A stretch of DNA of 64,000 bases from the NCBI RefSeq assembly GCF_900148505.1, contig NZ_FRXO01000001.1:496001-560000 (forward strand), read 5' to 3'. The DNA comes from Pseudoxanthobacter soli DSM 19599 (GTDB lineage Bacteria; Pseudomonadota; Alphaproteobacteria; Rhizobiales; Segnochrobactraceae). Under the pieces are notes generated by a model. The model was not told the DNA's origin and searched no databases. It saw only the letters and a list, made by a program, of their open reading frames with translations. Position numbers and translations under genes: made by a program. Positions 9,510 to 17,713 of this stretch are shown piece after piece (the first letter of the stretch is position 1; every line of letters starts with the position of its first letter).

Positions 9510-10403
9510 CTACGAGCCTGATTGCTGGTCACGATCCTGGGCCGCCACGAACAGCGTCATGGCGAGAAGATCGGCCGAGCCGCCGGGGCTGAGGCGACGG
9601 GCGACGAAGCCTTCGTGCACCGAGCGCGCGTGATCGCGCCAGCCGGGCCGGCGGACACCGCCTTCGTCGAGGAAGGCGCGAGCCGCATCGCGCGCAAACG
9701 ACAGGCCGTCGAGGCCGCCGCGATGCAGGAGGTTGGTGTCCTCGAGCGCGGCGATAAGGGCGAAGCAGGCCTCGATCCGCGCTGCCTCAGCGTCGCCCGG
9801 GGCGACCGCGATCCCTCTGCGCAACGCCGGAAGGCCGACGCCGTAGACGGTCGGAAAGCCGCTTGCCGCCTCCAGCCGCGCCCCGCCCGCGCCGAACCGG
9901 CGCCTCGCCGCCCCGCCGTGGCTGTGCAGAAGGATCGGACCATCGACAATATCCCGGCCCCAGAGGCGCGAGACGATCGTGCCGAGCGGTTCCCGCGGCG
10001 GGGCAAGCCCGGCCAGTCGCGCGCCCGCCGCGGCACACAGCAATCCAAGCCCGAAGATCGCGCCGCGATGGGTGTTGATCCCGGACGTCGCCGACAGCAT
10101 CGCCGCCTCGGCCTCGATGCCAATCAGCCGGAGACGCGCCATGGCGCTGCCGTCGGCGCCGGCTTCGGCGAGAGCGCGCAGATAAGGCGCGATGGCCGCC
10201 GCGCTCGCCCGGAACGTGGCGGCGTCCATGTCGTCGTGGCTGCCCGCATCGACATGGCTGACGAGGCCGGGTTTCGGCCAGGTTTCCAGTTCGAGGAGCA
10301 GGCACTCGACGGCGCTTGCCGCGACCGCGTCGAGGTCGCGGGCGAGATCGTCCCGAGCGCCCGCCGGTGCCGACGGAGGGGACAAAGCCGGGCTCGCGTT
10401 CAT
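9510..10403 (-). CDS. mdcB: Triphosphoribosyl-dephospho-CoA synthase MdcB
   Basis: Makes 2'-(5''-triphosphoribosyl)-3'-dephospho-CoA, the prosthetic group precursor for the malonate decarboxylase carrier protein, from ATP and dephospho-CoA. CitG-family features are visible: the N-terminal ETWPKPGLVSHVDAGSHDDMD region and TSGINTHRGAIFGLG. About 297 residues. The start ATG at 10403 overlaps the mdcG stop as ATGA, so the two are translationally coupled. A frame running on to 10943 is only antisense-like noise through mdcG. Confidence 0.93.
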   Translation of the reverse strand: MNASPALSPPSAPAGARDDLARDLDAVAASAVECLLLELETWPKPGLVSHVDAGSHDDMDAATFRASAAAIAPYLRALAEAGADGSAMARLRLIGIEAEAAMLSATSGINTHRGAIFGLGLLCAAAGARLAGLAPPREPLGTIVSRLWGRDIVDGPILLHSHGGAARRRFGAGGARLEAASGFPTVYGVGLPALRRGIAVAPGDAEAARIEACFALIAALEDTNLLHRGGLDGLSFARDAARAFLDEGGVRRPGWRDHARSVHEGFVARRLSPGGSADLLAMTLFVAAQDRDQQSGS

Positions 10404-11086
10404 GACGTCGGCGCTCCAGGCCAGAACAGGTCGGCACGGAGAAGGGAGACACCATGGAGCGTCTTCACCAGGAGGTCGCCTGCGCCGTCGTGAAACTCCC
10501 GCCAGTTGACCGCCGCGCCGTCCGCGCGGACGAACTCGCCGTCGAGCCGCATCGGCGCGTCTGCCTCCGCAACGGCGAGATCGGCGGCAAGGCCATGCAG
10601 ATTCGCGCCCTGCTCCGCCACGAACAGAAGATCGATATCGGAGTTGCCGGTGAGATAGCTCTGGCCCGTCAGCGACTGCCAGGCGAGGCTTCCGAACACC
10701 CGAGCCGTCACGCCGTGGCGTTTCGCAAGGCCTTCGATCCGTTCGAGAACGGGTTGCCATTCGGCCGGTGCGGCTGCCGCAGCGTCGTGCAGGGCCGGAG
10801 GCGGCGTCACCGATACGACCTCGGCGGGCGGCACGACAAGCGCGAGCCTCCGCTTGCCAGTCGACGGGGGCGAAGGCAGGCCGAGCGCGATGCCGTCGCC
10901 GTCGCCGTCGCCGGGCATGGGCCTGCGGGTGACGAGCGGCCAATCGCTATCGGCCCAGAGCGAGACGAGCCGCTCGTCCTCGAGATCGCGCGGAACGGTG
11001 GTGAGCGTCCGCCAGCCCTCTGGGCTGACGAACACGAGATCGTGCCGCCGGATCGGCCGGTCACCCCTGCTGGAGGGCGAGATCAT
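10400..11086 (-). CDS. mdcG: Malonate decarboxylase holo-ACP synthase MdcG
   Basis: Nucleotidyltransferase that attaches the phosphoribosyl-dephospho-CoA group made by MdcB to a Ser of MdcC. About 228 residues. The nucleotidyltransferase core is VFGSLAWQSLTG followed by SDIDLLF, supplying the GS and DxD signature. The N-terminus RRHDLVFV resembles the family start. The ATG at 11086 gives a 26-base overlap with the end of mdcE; no better start codon lies closer. The stop overlaps mdcB as ATGA. Confidence 0.92.
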   Translation of the reverse strand: MISPSSRGDRPIRRHDLVFVSPEGWRTLTTVPRDLEDERLVSLWADSDWPLVTRRPMPGDGDGDGIALGLPSPPSTGKRRLALVVPPAEVVSVTPPPALHDAAAAAPAEWQPVLERIEGLAKRHGVTARVFGSLAWQSLTGQSYLTGNSDIDLLFVAEQGANLHGLAADLAVAEADAPMRLDGEFVRADGAAVNWREFHDGAGDLLVKTLHGVSLLRADLFWPGAPTS

Positions 11087-11783
11087 GGACGCGCCCGGCG
11101 ATGTCTTCGGCCTTGAGGCGGCCGGCCCGCTCCTTGCCGAGCGCGCCACGGCGATCGCGCGTGTCCGGCATGTCCCCCAGCAATGCGCCGAGCTGGTCGG
11201 CGAGCGGCGCGGACGTGTCCCAGATCAGATGGACCGCCCCGGTCTGGGCGAGATTGGCGAGGCCCGGCGCGAACACCGGCGTCGACTTCGCCTTCTCCTC
11301 CAGAACCGCGATCGACAGCTTCGTCACCTTGGACATCGACGGCAGGTCCATCACGGCCGGATCGGCGCCGGGAATGCCGACGAGCACCCGCGTCGCGAGC
11401 GCCGTCGCAAGGAATGCGCCGGCGGCCGAGTGCCCGTAGAGGATGCCGACGGTCGGCCGGCCGTTCAGGTCGGCAAAGAGCAGGCATTTGGCGAGATGCG
11501 CCAGGAACTCGTTCAGGCCGAGCAGTTCGTCGCGCTTGCTCATGCGCTGGCTGTCGCTGTCGACGATAACGAGGATTGGCCCGCTGTCGACGCCGATGGA
11601 GGCGAGGACGTGGCGCGACAGGCGGATGGCATCGTCGATGCCGAGCGCGGTGCGGCCGGCGACGCCGACGACGAGCGCGCGGCCGTCACCCTTGAGCGCG
11701 CCGGAGCCCGTCAGGATGCCCCGGTCGTTCGTCACGTCGTGGCCGTCCGGGAACAGGCCGGTCAGGATTTCATCGAGCGTCAC
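11061..11783 (-). CDS. mdcE: Malonate decarboxylase subunit gamma
   Basis: With MdcD it forms the malonyl-S-ACP decarboxylase, a carboxyltransferase-fold pair acting on malonyl-MdcC. About 240 residues, normal for the family. Conserved stretches include SDSQRMSKRDELLGLNEFLA and the crotonase-like glycine loop GHSAAGAFLATAL. The start is taken as GTG 11783 (VTLDEILTGLFPDGHDV), 14 bases inside the end of mdcD; a longer frame to 11897 only mirrors mdcD coding sequence. Confidence 0.93.
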   Translation of the reverse strand: MTLDEILTGLFPDGHDVTNDRGILTGSGALKGDGRALVVGVAGRTALGIDDAIRLSRHVLASIGVDSGPILVIVDSDSQRMSKRDELLGLNEFLAHLAKCLLFADLNGRPTVGILYGHSAAGAFLATALATRVLVGIPGADPAVMDLPSMSKVTKLSIAVLEEKAKSTPVFAPGLANLAQTGAVHLIWDTSAPLADQLGALLGDMPDTRDRRGALGKERAGRLKAEDIAGRVHDLALQQG

Positions 11784-12705
11784 GGCTGCTGCTCCCGATC
11801 TTGCCGGCCAGGGCGATGAACTGTTCGGCGGGCATGCCGGGGATCGACCCGGCATCCGGTGCGCCTTCGGCGGTCCAGATGTCGGTCGCGTCCGCACAGG
11901 TGCCGAAGCGTTTCAGGCGGTCTTCGAGACGGGCCTGCTCGGCCTTCAGCGTGTCGAGACCGAAGATCCCGACCGAACCGAGAAGCGTCAGCGCTGCGTC
12001 GCGGAAATCCTGCCCGGTGTCGTCGACGAAAATCTCGGCTCCGCCGATCAGACGCCGGTGCTTGCCGCCCATCGTGCGCCACACCATGGCGCGGTCGCGG
12101 GCGTCGAATTCCTCGACGCCCCGGTTGGTTTCGATCACCTCCGGACCGGACACCGCGATGCGGCCCTGCTCGGAGACCGCCAGCGCAGAACAGCAACCGG
12201 CGATCAGGCCGCCGCCGCCATAGCAGCCGGCACGGCCGCCGACGAGGCCGATCACCTTCACGCCGGCAGAGCGTGCCTCGATGACCGCGCGCATGATCTC
12301 GGCGATGGAGAGTTCGCCGGCATTGGCTTCCTGCAGCCGAACGCCGCCGGTATCGAACAGGATGAGAACCGGCACCGAGCCGGTATCCCGCGCCGCGCGC
12401 AGCAGGCCCGTCAGCTTCGCACCGTGGACCTCGCCGAAGGCGCCGCCCATGAAGCGGCCCTCCTGGGCGGCGACGAACACGGGCGCACCGTCGAGCGTGC
12501 CGCGCCCGACCACGATGCCGTCGTCGAACTGTGCCGGCAGGTCGAACACGGCGAGATGGGGACTGACCTCGCGCAGTTCGGGACCGATGAACTCCTCGAA
12601 GCTGCCGTCGTCGAGCAGCAGGCGAATGCGATTGCGCGCCGAGGCCTCGTACCAGCTCATCGACCTGTCGACGGCATGTCCCGTGCTTTTCTGGATCGCG
12701 CTCAT
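11770..12705 (-). CDS. mdcD: Malonate decarboxylase subunit beta
   Basis: Partner of MdcE in decarboxylating malonyl-S-ACP to acetyl-S-ACP and CO2. About 311 residues, starting MSAIQKSTGHAVDRSMSWYE. Carboxyltransferase-type glycine-rich segments are clear: VVGRGTLDGAPVFVAAQEG, MGGAFGEVHGAKLTGLLR and GGRAGCYGGGGLIAGCC. The ATG at 12705 overlaps the mdcC stop (ATGA), and its 3' end overlaps mdcE by 14 bases, indicating tightly coupled synthesis of the two decarboxylase subunits. Confidence 0.95.
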   Translation of the reverse strand: MSAIQKSTGHAVDRSMSWYEASARNRIRLLLDDGSFEEFIGPELREVSPHLAVFDLPAQFDDGIVVGRGTLDGAPVFVAAQEGRFMGGAFGEVHGAKLTGLLRAARDTGSVPVLILFDTGGVRLQEANAGELSIAEIMRAVIEARSAGVKVIGLVGGRAGCYGGGGLIAGCCSALAVSEQGRIAVSGPEVIETNRGVEEFDARDRAMVWRTMGGKHRRLIGGAEIFVDDTGQDFRDAALTLLGSVGIFGLDTLKAEQARLEDRLKRFGTCADATDIWTAEGAPDAGSIPGMPAEQFIALAGKIGSSSRDAR

Positions 12706-13019
12706 TGGTCGTTGTCCTCCATCAGCCGCGCGGCCTGCGCGAGCCGCAGCATGACGGTGTCCGGCCGTGCGCCGCCGTCATTGACGGAAAATCGGATGCC
12801 GCCGGGCGAGTAGCGCTCGACGAAATCGGCGGTCACCGCATCCCACACCGCGCCGAAACCCTCGGCGGCGGTCTTGATCTCCAGCCGGCATTCCTCGGCC
12901 GGCAGAACGCGTTCCGCGAGCACCTCGAGGTTGCCGGAGGCGACAACGCCGATGATGGCCATCTTCCTGGAACCACCGGACGGCTTGCGGGCCTGGTGGC
13001 GAAAAGCCAGATCTTCCAT
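12702..13019 (-). CDS. mdcC: Malonate decarboxylase acyl carrier protein (delta subunit)
   Basis: Small carrier protein (105 residues) that holds acetyl or malonyl on a phosphoribosyl-dephospho-CoA arm. The attachment serine is Ser28 in VVASGNLEVL, matching the family motif around SGxLEVL. The ATG at 13019 has AGAGGAAA upstream. It begins 14 bases after mdcA and its stop overlaps the mdcD start. Confidence 0.94.
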   Translation of the reverse strand: MEDLAFRHQARKPSGGSRKMAIIGVVASGNLEVLAERVLPAEECRLEIKTAAEGFGAVWDAVTADFVERYSPGGIRFSVNDGGARPDTVMLRLAQAARLMEDNDQ

Positions 13020-13033
13020 GGGGCTGTTTCCTC

Positions 13034-14683
13034 TCACCAGTTGCGGAATCGCGAGGGCGGGGCATAGAGCCCGCCCGACCACCGCACGAGATCCTTGATG
13101 GAACGCGCCGCCAGCATGCTCCGGTCGGCGTCGAGCGGATCGATGCCGAGGTCCTCCGGACGGCGGATGACGCCGCGCTCACGCAGGCGCTGAACCATCG
13201 CCGCGTCCCGGCCGCGGCCGACATCGGTATAGCCGGCGACGCCGCGGATCGCGTGCTCGCGCTCGTCCGCGTTGCGGCAGAGCAGCAGGTTGGCGATGCC
13301 TTCCTCGGTGACGATGTGCGTGACGTCGTCGCCGTAGATCATCACCGGCGCCAGATCGAGCTTCAGCTTGTCGGCGAGCGCGATGGCGTCGAGCTTCTCC
13401 ACGAACAGGGGGACGTTCTTGTCGCCGAAGGTCTCGCCGATCTGGACCACGAGCTTGCGCCCGCGCCGCAGCGGCGCGGGACCGTCCGGATCCGCCTCCT
13501 GCCCGGCCTGAAGCCACGGCTCGCTCGGATGCCGCCTGCCCCGCGCGTCGGAGCCCATGTTCGGCGCGCCGCCGAAGCCGGCGATGCGCGATGTGGTGAC
13601 GGTGGACGAATGTCCCTGCAGGTCGATCTGCAGCGTGGAGCCGATGAACATGTCGCAGGCATAGAGGCCGGCGACCTGACAGAAGGCGCGATTGGAGCGC
13701 AGCGAACCGTCAGGCCCGGTGAAGTAGATGTCCGAGCGGGCGCGGATGTAATCGTCCATCCCGACCTCGGATCCAAACGAGTGGATCTGCTGCACCCAGC
13801 CGGATTCGATCGCCGGGATCAGCGCCGGATGGGGATTGAGCGCGAAGTGGCTCGCGACCTTGCCTTTCAGGCCGAGCTTCTCGCCGAAGGTCGGCAGCAG
13901 CAGCTCGATGGCGGCGGTGCTGAAGCCGATGCCGTGGTTCAGACGGCGGACGCCATAGGGCGCGTAGATGCCCTTGATCGCCAGCATCGCCGTCAGAATC
14001 TGCGACTCGGTGATCGCGGCCGGGTCGCGCGTGAACAGCGGCTCGACGAAGAACGGCTTGCCGGACGGCACGACGAACTGCACCCGGTCTCCGGGAATGT
14101 CGACCCGGGGCAGCCTGTCGACGATCTCGTTCACCTGGGCGATGACGATGCCGTCCTTGAAGGCCGTGGCCTCGACGACGGTCGGCGTGTCCTCGGTGTT
14201 CGGCCCGGTATAGAGGTTGCCGTCCCTGTCCGCGCTCACGGCGGCGATCAGCGCCACGTTCGGCGTCAGGTCGATGAAGTAGCGCGCGAACAACTCCAGA
14301 TAGGTGTGGACCGCGCCGAGCTCGATCTTGCCGCCGAACAGCATCGTCGCGATGCGCGCCGATTGCGGACCGGAATAGGCATAGTCGAGCCGCTTTGCGA
14401 CGCCGCGGTCGAACAGGTCGAGATGTTCCGGCAGCACGACGCCTGACTGCACCATGTGCAGGTTGTTGACCTTGGCGAGGTCGACCGCGAGAAGCGCGGC
14501 GGCGAGCAGATCGGCCTGCTTCTGGTTGTCGCCCTCGATGCACACCCGGTCGCCCGGGCGAACGACGGCTTCGAGCAGGCTCGTGGCATCGCCTGCGGCA
14601 ACGATCTTGCCGTCGGCAAGCTTGGCACCGGCGGCCAAGCGGGCGTCGCGCGCCTCGCGGCCTTGTCGCCAGGTTTTCATCAT
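13034..14683 (-). CDS. mdcA: Malonate decarboxylase subunit alpha
   Basis: Acetyl-S-ACP:malonate ACP transferase. It swaps acetyl for malonyl on MdcC, releasing acetate and completing the cycle malonate to acetate plus CO2. 549 residues, full family length, opening MMKTWRQGREARDARLAA. Long conserved stretches such as VCIEGDNQKQADLLAAAL and GRGRDAAMVQRLRERGVI agree with MdcA. GGGAG precedes two consecutive ATGs (14683 and 14680); either could be used. It is the first gene of the mdc operon. No transporter or LysR-type regulator is adjacent. Confidence 0.95.
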   Translation of the reverse strand: MMKTWRQGREARDARLAAGAKLADGKIVAAGDATSLLEAVVRPGDRVCIEGDNQKQADLLAAALLAVDLAKVNNLHMVQSGVVLPEHLDLFDRGVAKRLDYAYSGPQSARIATMLFGGKIELGAVHTYLELFARYFIDLTPNVALIAAVSADRDGNLYTGPNTEDTPTVVEATAFKDGIVIAQVNEIVDRLPRVDIPGDRVQFVVPSGKPFFVEPLFTRDPAAITESQILTAMLAIKGIYAPYGVRRLNHGIGFSTAAIELLLPTFGEKLGLKGKVASHFALNPHPALIPAIESGWVQQIHSFGSEVGMDDYIRARSDIYFTGPDGSLRSNRAFCQVAGLYACDMFIGSTLQIDLQGHSSTVTTSRIAGFGGAPNMGSDARGRRHPSEPWLQAGQEADPDGPAPLRRGRKLVVQIGETFGDKNVPLFVEKLDAIALADKLKLDLAPVMIYGDDVTHIVTEEGIANLLLCRNADEREHAIRGVAGYTDVGRGRDAAMVQRLRERGVIRRPEDLGIDPLDADRSMLAARSIKDLVRWSGGLYAPPSRFRNW

Positions 14684-14872
14684 GTCACTCCCTGCCCCGC
14701 GCGTTCCGGCGCCTCCCCCGGCAGCCCAGGCCAGCGATACAGCGTTCGGCCTTCCAGCCCCAGCCCTTCGCGCGCCTGCGCATGTCCATCGTCCGAACGC
14801 GACAGCAATATGCCTGCAACTCCGGCCGTTGCACCAGCCCCCGCTACGGGCTGGTGCTTGCGTCTTGGGGGG

Positions 14873-15664
14873 TCATTTAGCCGCCGATACAGCGTCGCCG
14901 AAACTGCGCGCCGCGTCCGCGATCACCGCTGCCACCTGCTTCGGATGCGACACATAGACGGAGTGGCTCGCGCCGGGGATCTCGGTCGTATGGCTCTTGG
15001 CGCGGGTATAGTACCAGCGCTCCAGATCGGGGTTGATGATCTGGTCGTTGCCGGCGACGACGCCCCAGCTCGGCTTGGTCTTCCAGGCGGCCGCCGTCAG
15101 CGGGGTCGTGAAGACGTCGGCGGCCGCGAGCACCTGCGAACGGGCCGTGAATTCCGCCTGCGGACGCGGCAGGTCGGGTGCGAACAGCTTGGGGAAGTCG
15201 GCGGGATTGAGGTAGGTGAAGCCGTCCGCGGTCTTCTCGACGGCACCGGGCGTCCTGGCGAGGACACTCGGCATCTTCTTGCCGAGCGCGCCCTCGTCTT
15301 CCCCGACATCGGGCGCGTGGGCGGCGACATAGACGAGCCCGACCACCTGCGGATCGACGCCGGCCTCGGTGATCACCGAGCCGCCGTAGCTGTGGCCAAC
15401 GAGGAGCACGGGACCGTTCTGGAGATCGATCACGCGCCTGGCGGCCGTCACGTCGGCCCCGAACGACGTCTCCGGCTCCTGCACCATGGTGACGTTGAAG
15501 CCTTCCTTGGTGAGAATGTCGTAGACCGGCTTCCAGCCGGAGGCGTCAACCCACGCGCCGTGGACCAGAACGATGTTCTTCAGGGGCGCGGCGGCGGCCG
15601 GAACGACGGCCGAGGTCAGGGCGAGGGCGGCGGCGAAGGCGAGCGAGATGCTTTTGTTCTTCAT
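14873..15664 (-). CDS. Secreted alpha/beta hydrolase
   Basis: About 263 residues with a cleavable signal peptide (MKNKSIS, then a hydrophobic stretch ending AVVPAAAA). The alpha/beta-hydrolase fold shows oxyanion HG in VLVHGAWVD, nucleophile Ser in GHSYGGSV, acid in AGNDQIINPDLE and catalytic His in GASHSVYVSHP. It resembles the salicylate-esterase-like family often described as esterase or haloperoxidase-like; substrate unknown, probably periplasmic. The ATG at 15664 has GGAG seven bases upstream; the ATG at 15676 does not. Confidence 0.88.
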   Translation of the reverse strand: MKNKSISLAFAAALALTSAVVPAAAAPLKNIVLVHGAWVDASGWKPVYDILTKEGFNVTMVQEPETSFGADVTAARRVIDLQNGPVLLVGHSYGGSVITEAGVDPQVVGLVYVAAHAPDVGEDEGALGKKMPSVLARTPGAVEKTADGFTYLNPADFPKLFAPDLPRPQAEFTARSQVLAAADVFTTPLTAAAWKTKPSWGVVAGNDQIINPDLERWYYTRAKSHTTEIPGASHSVYVSHPKQVAAVIADAARSFGDAVSAAK

Positions 15665-15902
15665 GTTCAGCTCCATCGGTAAGAACTGTTCCTTGTTTAT
15701 AACCTCATCTCGTCGGCATATTTCTATTTAAAATGGTACTTTCTTCTTTGCACGTCTGACGAGGATTTGCTTTGAACGGTCTCGCAGCAGGGCGTGGACG
15801 GGCGAAAAAAAGCCAGACACGGCCGTGCGGCCCGGGCGGCACCCCAGGAGTGCCGCGCCAGGCCGAACGGCCGTCGAATCCGGACGAAAAAAGGGAGGAG
15901 GC
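15665..15902. promoter_or_regulatory. AT-rich leader of the secreted hydrolase
   Basis: A locally AT-rich stretch (about 15690-15760) upstream of the secreted hydrolase, in contrast to the GC-rich surroundings. On the minus strand it contains a TATAAA hexamer near 15698-15703 that could serve as a -10 element; no clear -35 is at the right distance. Short frames here show no protein features. Confidence 0.35.
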
Positions 15903-16277
15903 TCAGGCGCCGGCGACGAGAGCGCGGTCGATGCAGGCGATCATGGCGTCGCCTTCGAAGGGTTTGGCGAGGAAGCCCACCGCCCCTGCAGCCACGGCCT
16001 GCTGACGGACGCGGTCCTCGGGAAAGGCCGTGATGAAGATCAGCGGGGTCCGGTCGCCTTTCGCCCGCAGGACGTTCTGAAGCTCTATGCCCGTCATCCC
16101 GGGCATCTGCACATCGGTGATGACGCAGGCCGTGTTGCCGGCCCGGGGCGAGCGGAGGAACTCCTCCGCCGATGCGAACGTGCTCGTCGCGAAGCCGAGA
16201 GACCGGACGAGATTTTCGGTCGCCACGCGCACGGCCTCGTCGTCGTCGATAATCGTGATCATCGTGTTGTGGGTCAC
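15903..16277 (-). CDS. Stand-alone response regulator receiver domain
   Basis: A single CheY/FixJ-type receiver domain of about 124 residues with no output domain. Acidic pocket IIDDDE, phosphoacceptor Asp55 in CVITDVQMPG, and Lys105 in GFLAKPF are all present. The GTG at 16277 is preferred because AAGGA lies nine bases upstream; the TTG at 16286 abuts that site and the ATG at 16262 is too far from it. There is no sensor kinase beside it, so its partner lies elsewhere. It may be a phosphate sink or a single-domain regulator. Confidence 0.85.
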   Translation of the reverse strand: MTHNTMITIIDDDEAVRVATENLVRSLGFATSTFASAEEFLRSPRAGNTACVITDVQMPGMTGIELQNVLRAKGDRTPLIFITAFPEDRVRQQAVAAGAVGFLAKPFEGDAMIACIDRALVAGA

Positions 16278-16443
16278 GTCGGACAATCCTTACAAGAAAC
16301 CGAGGAGCGCCACCGATGAATGTCTGGGCCTGAGCGTCGGCATCGATTCATTCTGCAACAGGCGGGCCGGGACAGGGAATTATACGCAGGTTTGCCCCTG
16401 CCCTTCCCTGCCCTGTGCCCGTCCGCCTCGTGTGCAGGCGGCG

Positions 16444-17352
16444 TCAGTTGCGGCGGCTGTTGGCGGAGCGCCACTGATGCGGCGTATCGCCGACGAAGCG
16501 CTTGAAGACGGTGGTGAAATGCGCCTGCGTCTGGAACCCGACATCGAGGGCGATCCCGACCAGGCTTTCGGAGGTGGTGGTCAGCAACTCCATCGCCCGG
16601 TCGATCCTCCGCCGCAGGATGAACTCATGGGGGCGGATACCGGTTGCGAGACGGAACTGGGCGGCGAAGTGCATCCGGCTCAGACCGGCGGCGGCCGCCA
16701 TGTCAGCGAGCGTGACGGTCTCGGAGAGGTGCGCGTCGACATAGGCCTTCACACGGGCGAGCCGCCACTTCGGCAGGGCCGCCTTCGCGCGATGCTGCCG
16801 CGCCGGCGGGGCGGCGTTCTCGGCCTGCCCGGCGCGCATGCCGAGCATCCGCGTGACGATGGCGAGCCGGACGGCGTCGGCATAGAGGCCGCCGAATTCG
16901 CGCCCGTCGCTCTCGGCCGCCTCCAGCGCACGGGAGAGGCGCTGCACGACGGGATCGCTCCCGGGCATGGCAGAGGCGGTATCGTCGCCTTGGCGGATCA
17001 GCCGGCCGAGATCCTGCATCACCGCGTCCGGCTCGCCGATCTCCAGGCGCAGCACGGGGCCGGGAACGCCAGCGGCACTGCGGGCATGATCACCGGTGAC
17101 AGGGGTGCCGACCACATGGACGCGCCCGGTACCCGGCTGCGAACGGCCGGACACCGCGAGCGTCAGGCCCATGTGGTCCAGACGGACGATGATCTCCGAG
17201 CTGACCGCATCCCGATCGCTGCCCGCGATGTCGAAATCGTCCGCATCGGAAGCCGAACCGGGCGTGTCAAAGCCGGCCAGGCTGCGGGCCACGATCTCCC
17301 CGTCGACGGGGCGCTGCATAAGGTGTTCGATGGAGTTCCAGCGGAACGGCAT
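16444..17352 (-). CDS. AraC family transcriptional regulator
   Basis: DNA-binding regulator of 302 residues. The C-terminal 100 residues form the double helix-turn-helix of the family: LADMAAAAGLSRMHFAAQF, then ESLVGIALDVGFQTQAHFTT and the closing FKRFVGDTPHQWR. The N-terminal 190 residues are an unassigned sensing domain. The ATG at 17352 has GAGGAGG eight bases upstream. It is transcribed divergently from the EmrAB-like efflux genes across a 360-base gap and is a natural candidate to control them; that link is inference from position. Confidence 0.9.
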   Translation of the reverse strand: MPFRWNSIEHLMQRPVDGEIVARSLAGFDTPGSASDADDFDIAGSDRDAVSSEIIVRLDHMGLTLAVSGRSQPGTGRVHVVGTPVTGDHARSAAGVPGPVLRLEIGEPDAVMQDLGRLIRQGDDTASAMPGSDPVVQRLSRALEAAESDGREFGGLYADAVRLAIVTRMLGMRAGQAENAAPPARQHRAKAALPKWRLARVKAYVDAHLSETVTLADMAAAAGLSRMHFAAQFRLATGIRPHEFILRRRIDRAMELLTTTSESLVGIALDVGFQTQAHFTTVFKRFVGDTPHQWRSANSRRN

Positions 17353-17713
17353 GGGAGCGACCTCCTCGGCAGTCGGCGTTGATGTCCTGAGCCGGAGGGT
17401 GCGACCGGGAAGAGCAAGGTGTCCGCTGTTGTCCGGACGGGTCCGATCCGGTTGCCGGATCGATATCTTGCTGCTGTCCCGCTTCGCTCATCGCCGGCGG
17501 TGATGAGCCAAGAATAGCCATCAGGGCGCGCCGCTCCATTCTACCTGCGTTTGCTCGATCAACTCATGAGATGGGAGGGGGCATACCTTCGTATGACCGT
17601 TCGGCGACGCGCGCCGGTGCGGATCGGAAAAAGACCGGATTCGGCGAAAGACCCGTCCGGTGCACGCGTGGTTGGCTCGCTGCCAGAGATTCATCCTTTG
17701 ACCGAGAGCCGCC
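17353..17713. promoter_or_regulatory. Divergent regulatory region between araC-type gene and efflux operon
   Basis: No gene is seen in these 361 bases. They must carry promoters for both flanking operons. Notable structure: a long inverted repeat at 17486-17508, an 8-base palindrome CTCATGAG at 17563-17570, and CATAC/GTATG (17582-17586 and 17591-17595). Any of these could be operators for the AraC-type protein or for the downstream two-component regulator. Confidence 0.45.
17486..17508. repeat. Strong inverted repeat in the AraC/efflux intergenic region
   Basis: GCTCATC (17486-17492) and GATGAGC (17502-17508) are perfect complements. The inner bases extend this to ten-base arms with one mismatch around a three-base loop. 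It lies 134 bases upstream of the AraC-type start codon and 206 bases upstream of the efflux operon. It could be an operator dyad or an RNA hairpin. Confidence 0.5.

Noticed and set aside
15772-16033. Short plus-strand frames between the secreted hydrolase and receiver gene
   Set aside because: Arg/Pro-rich, overlapping the receiver gene on the other strand, no ribosome-binding site.
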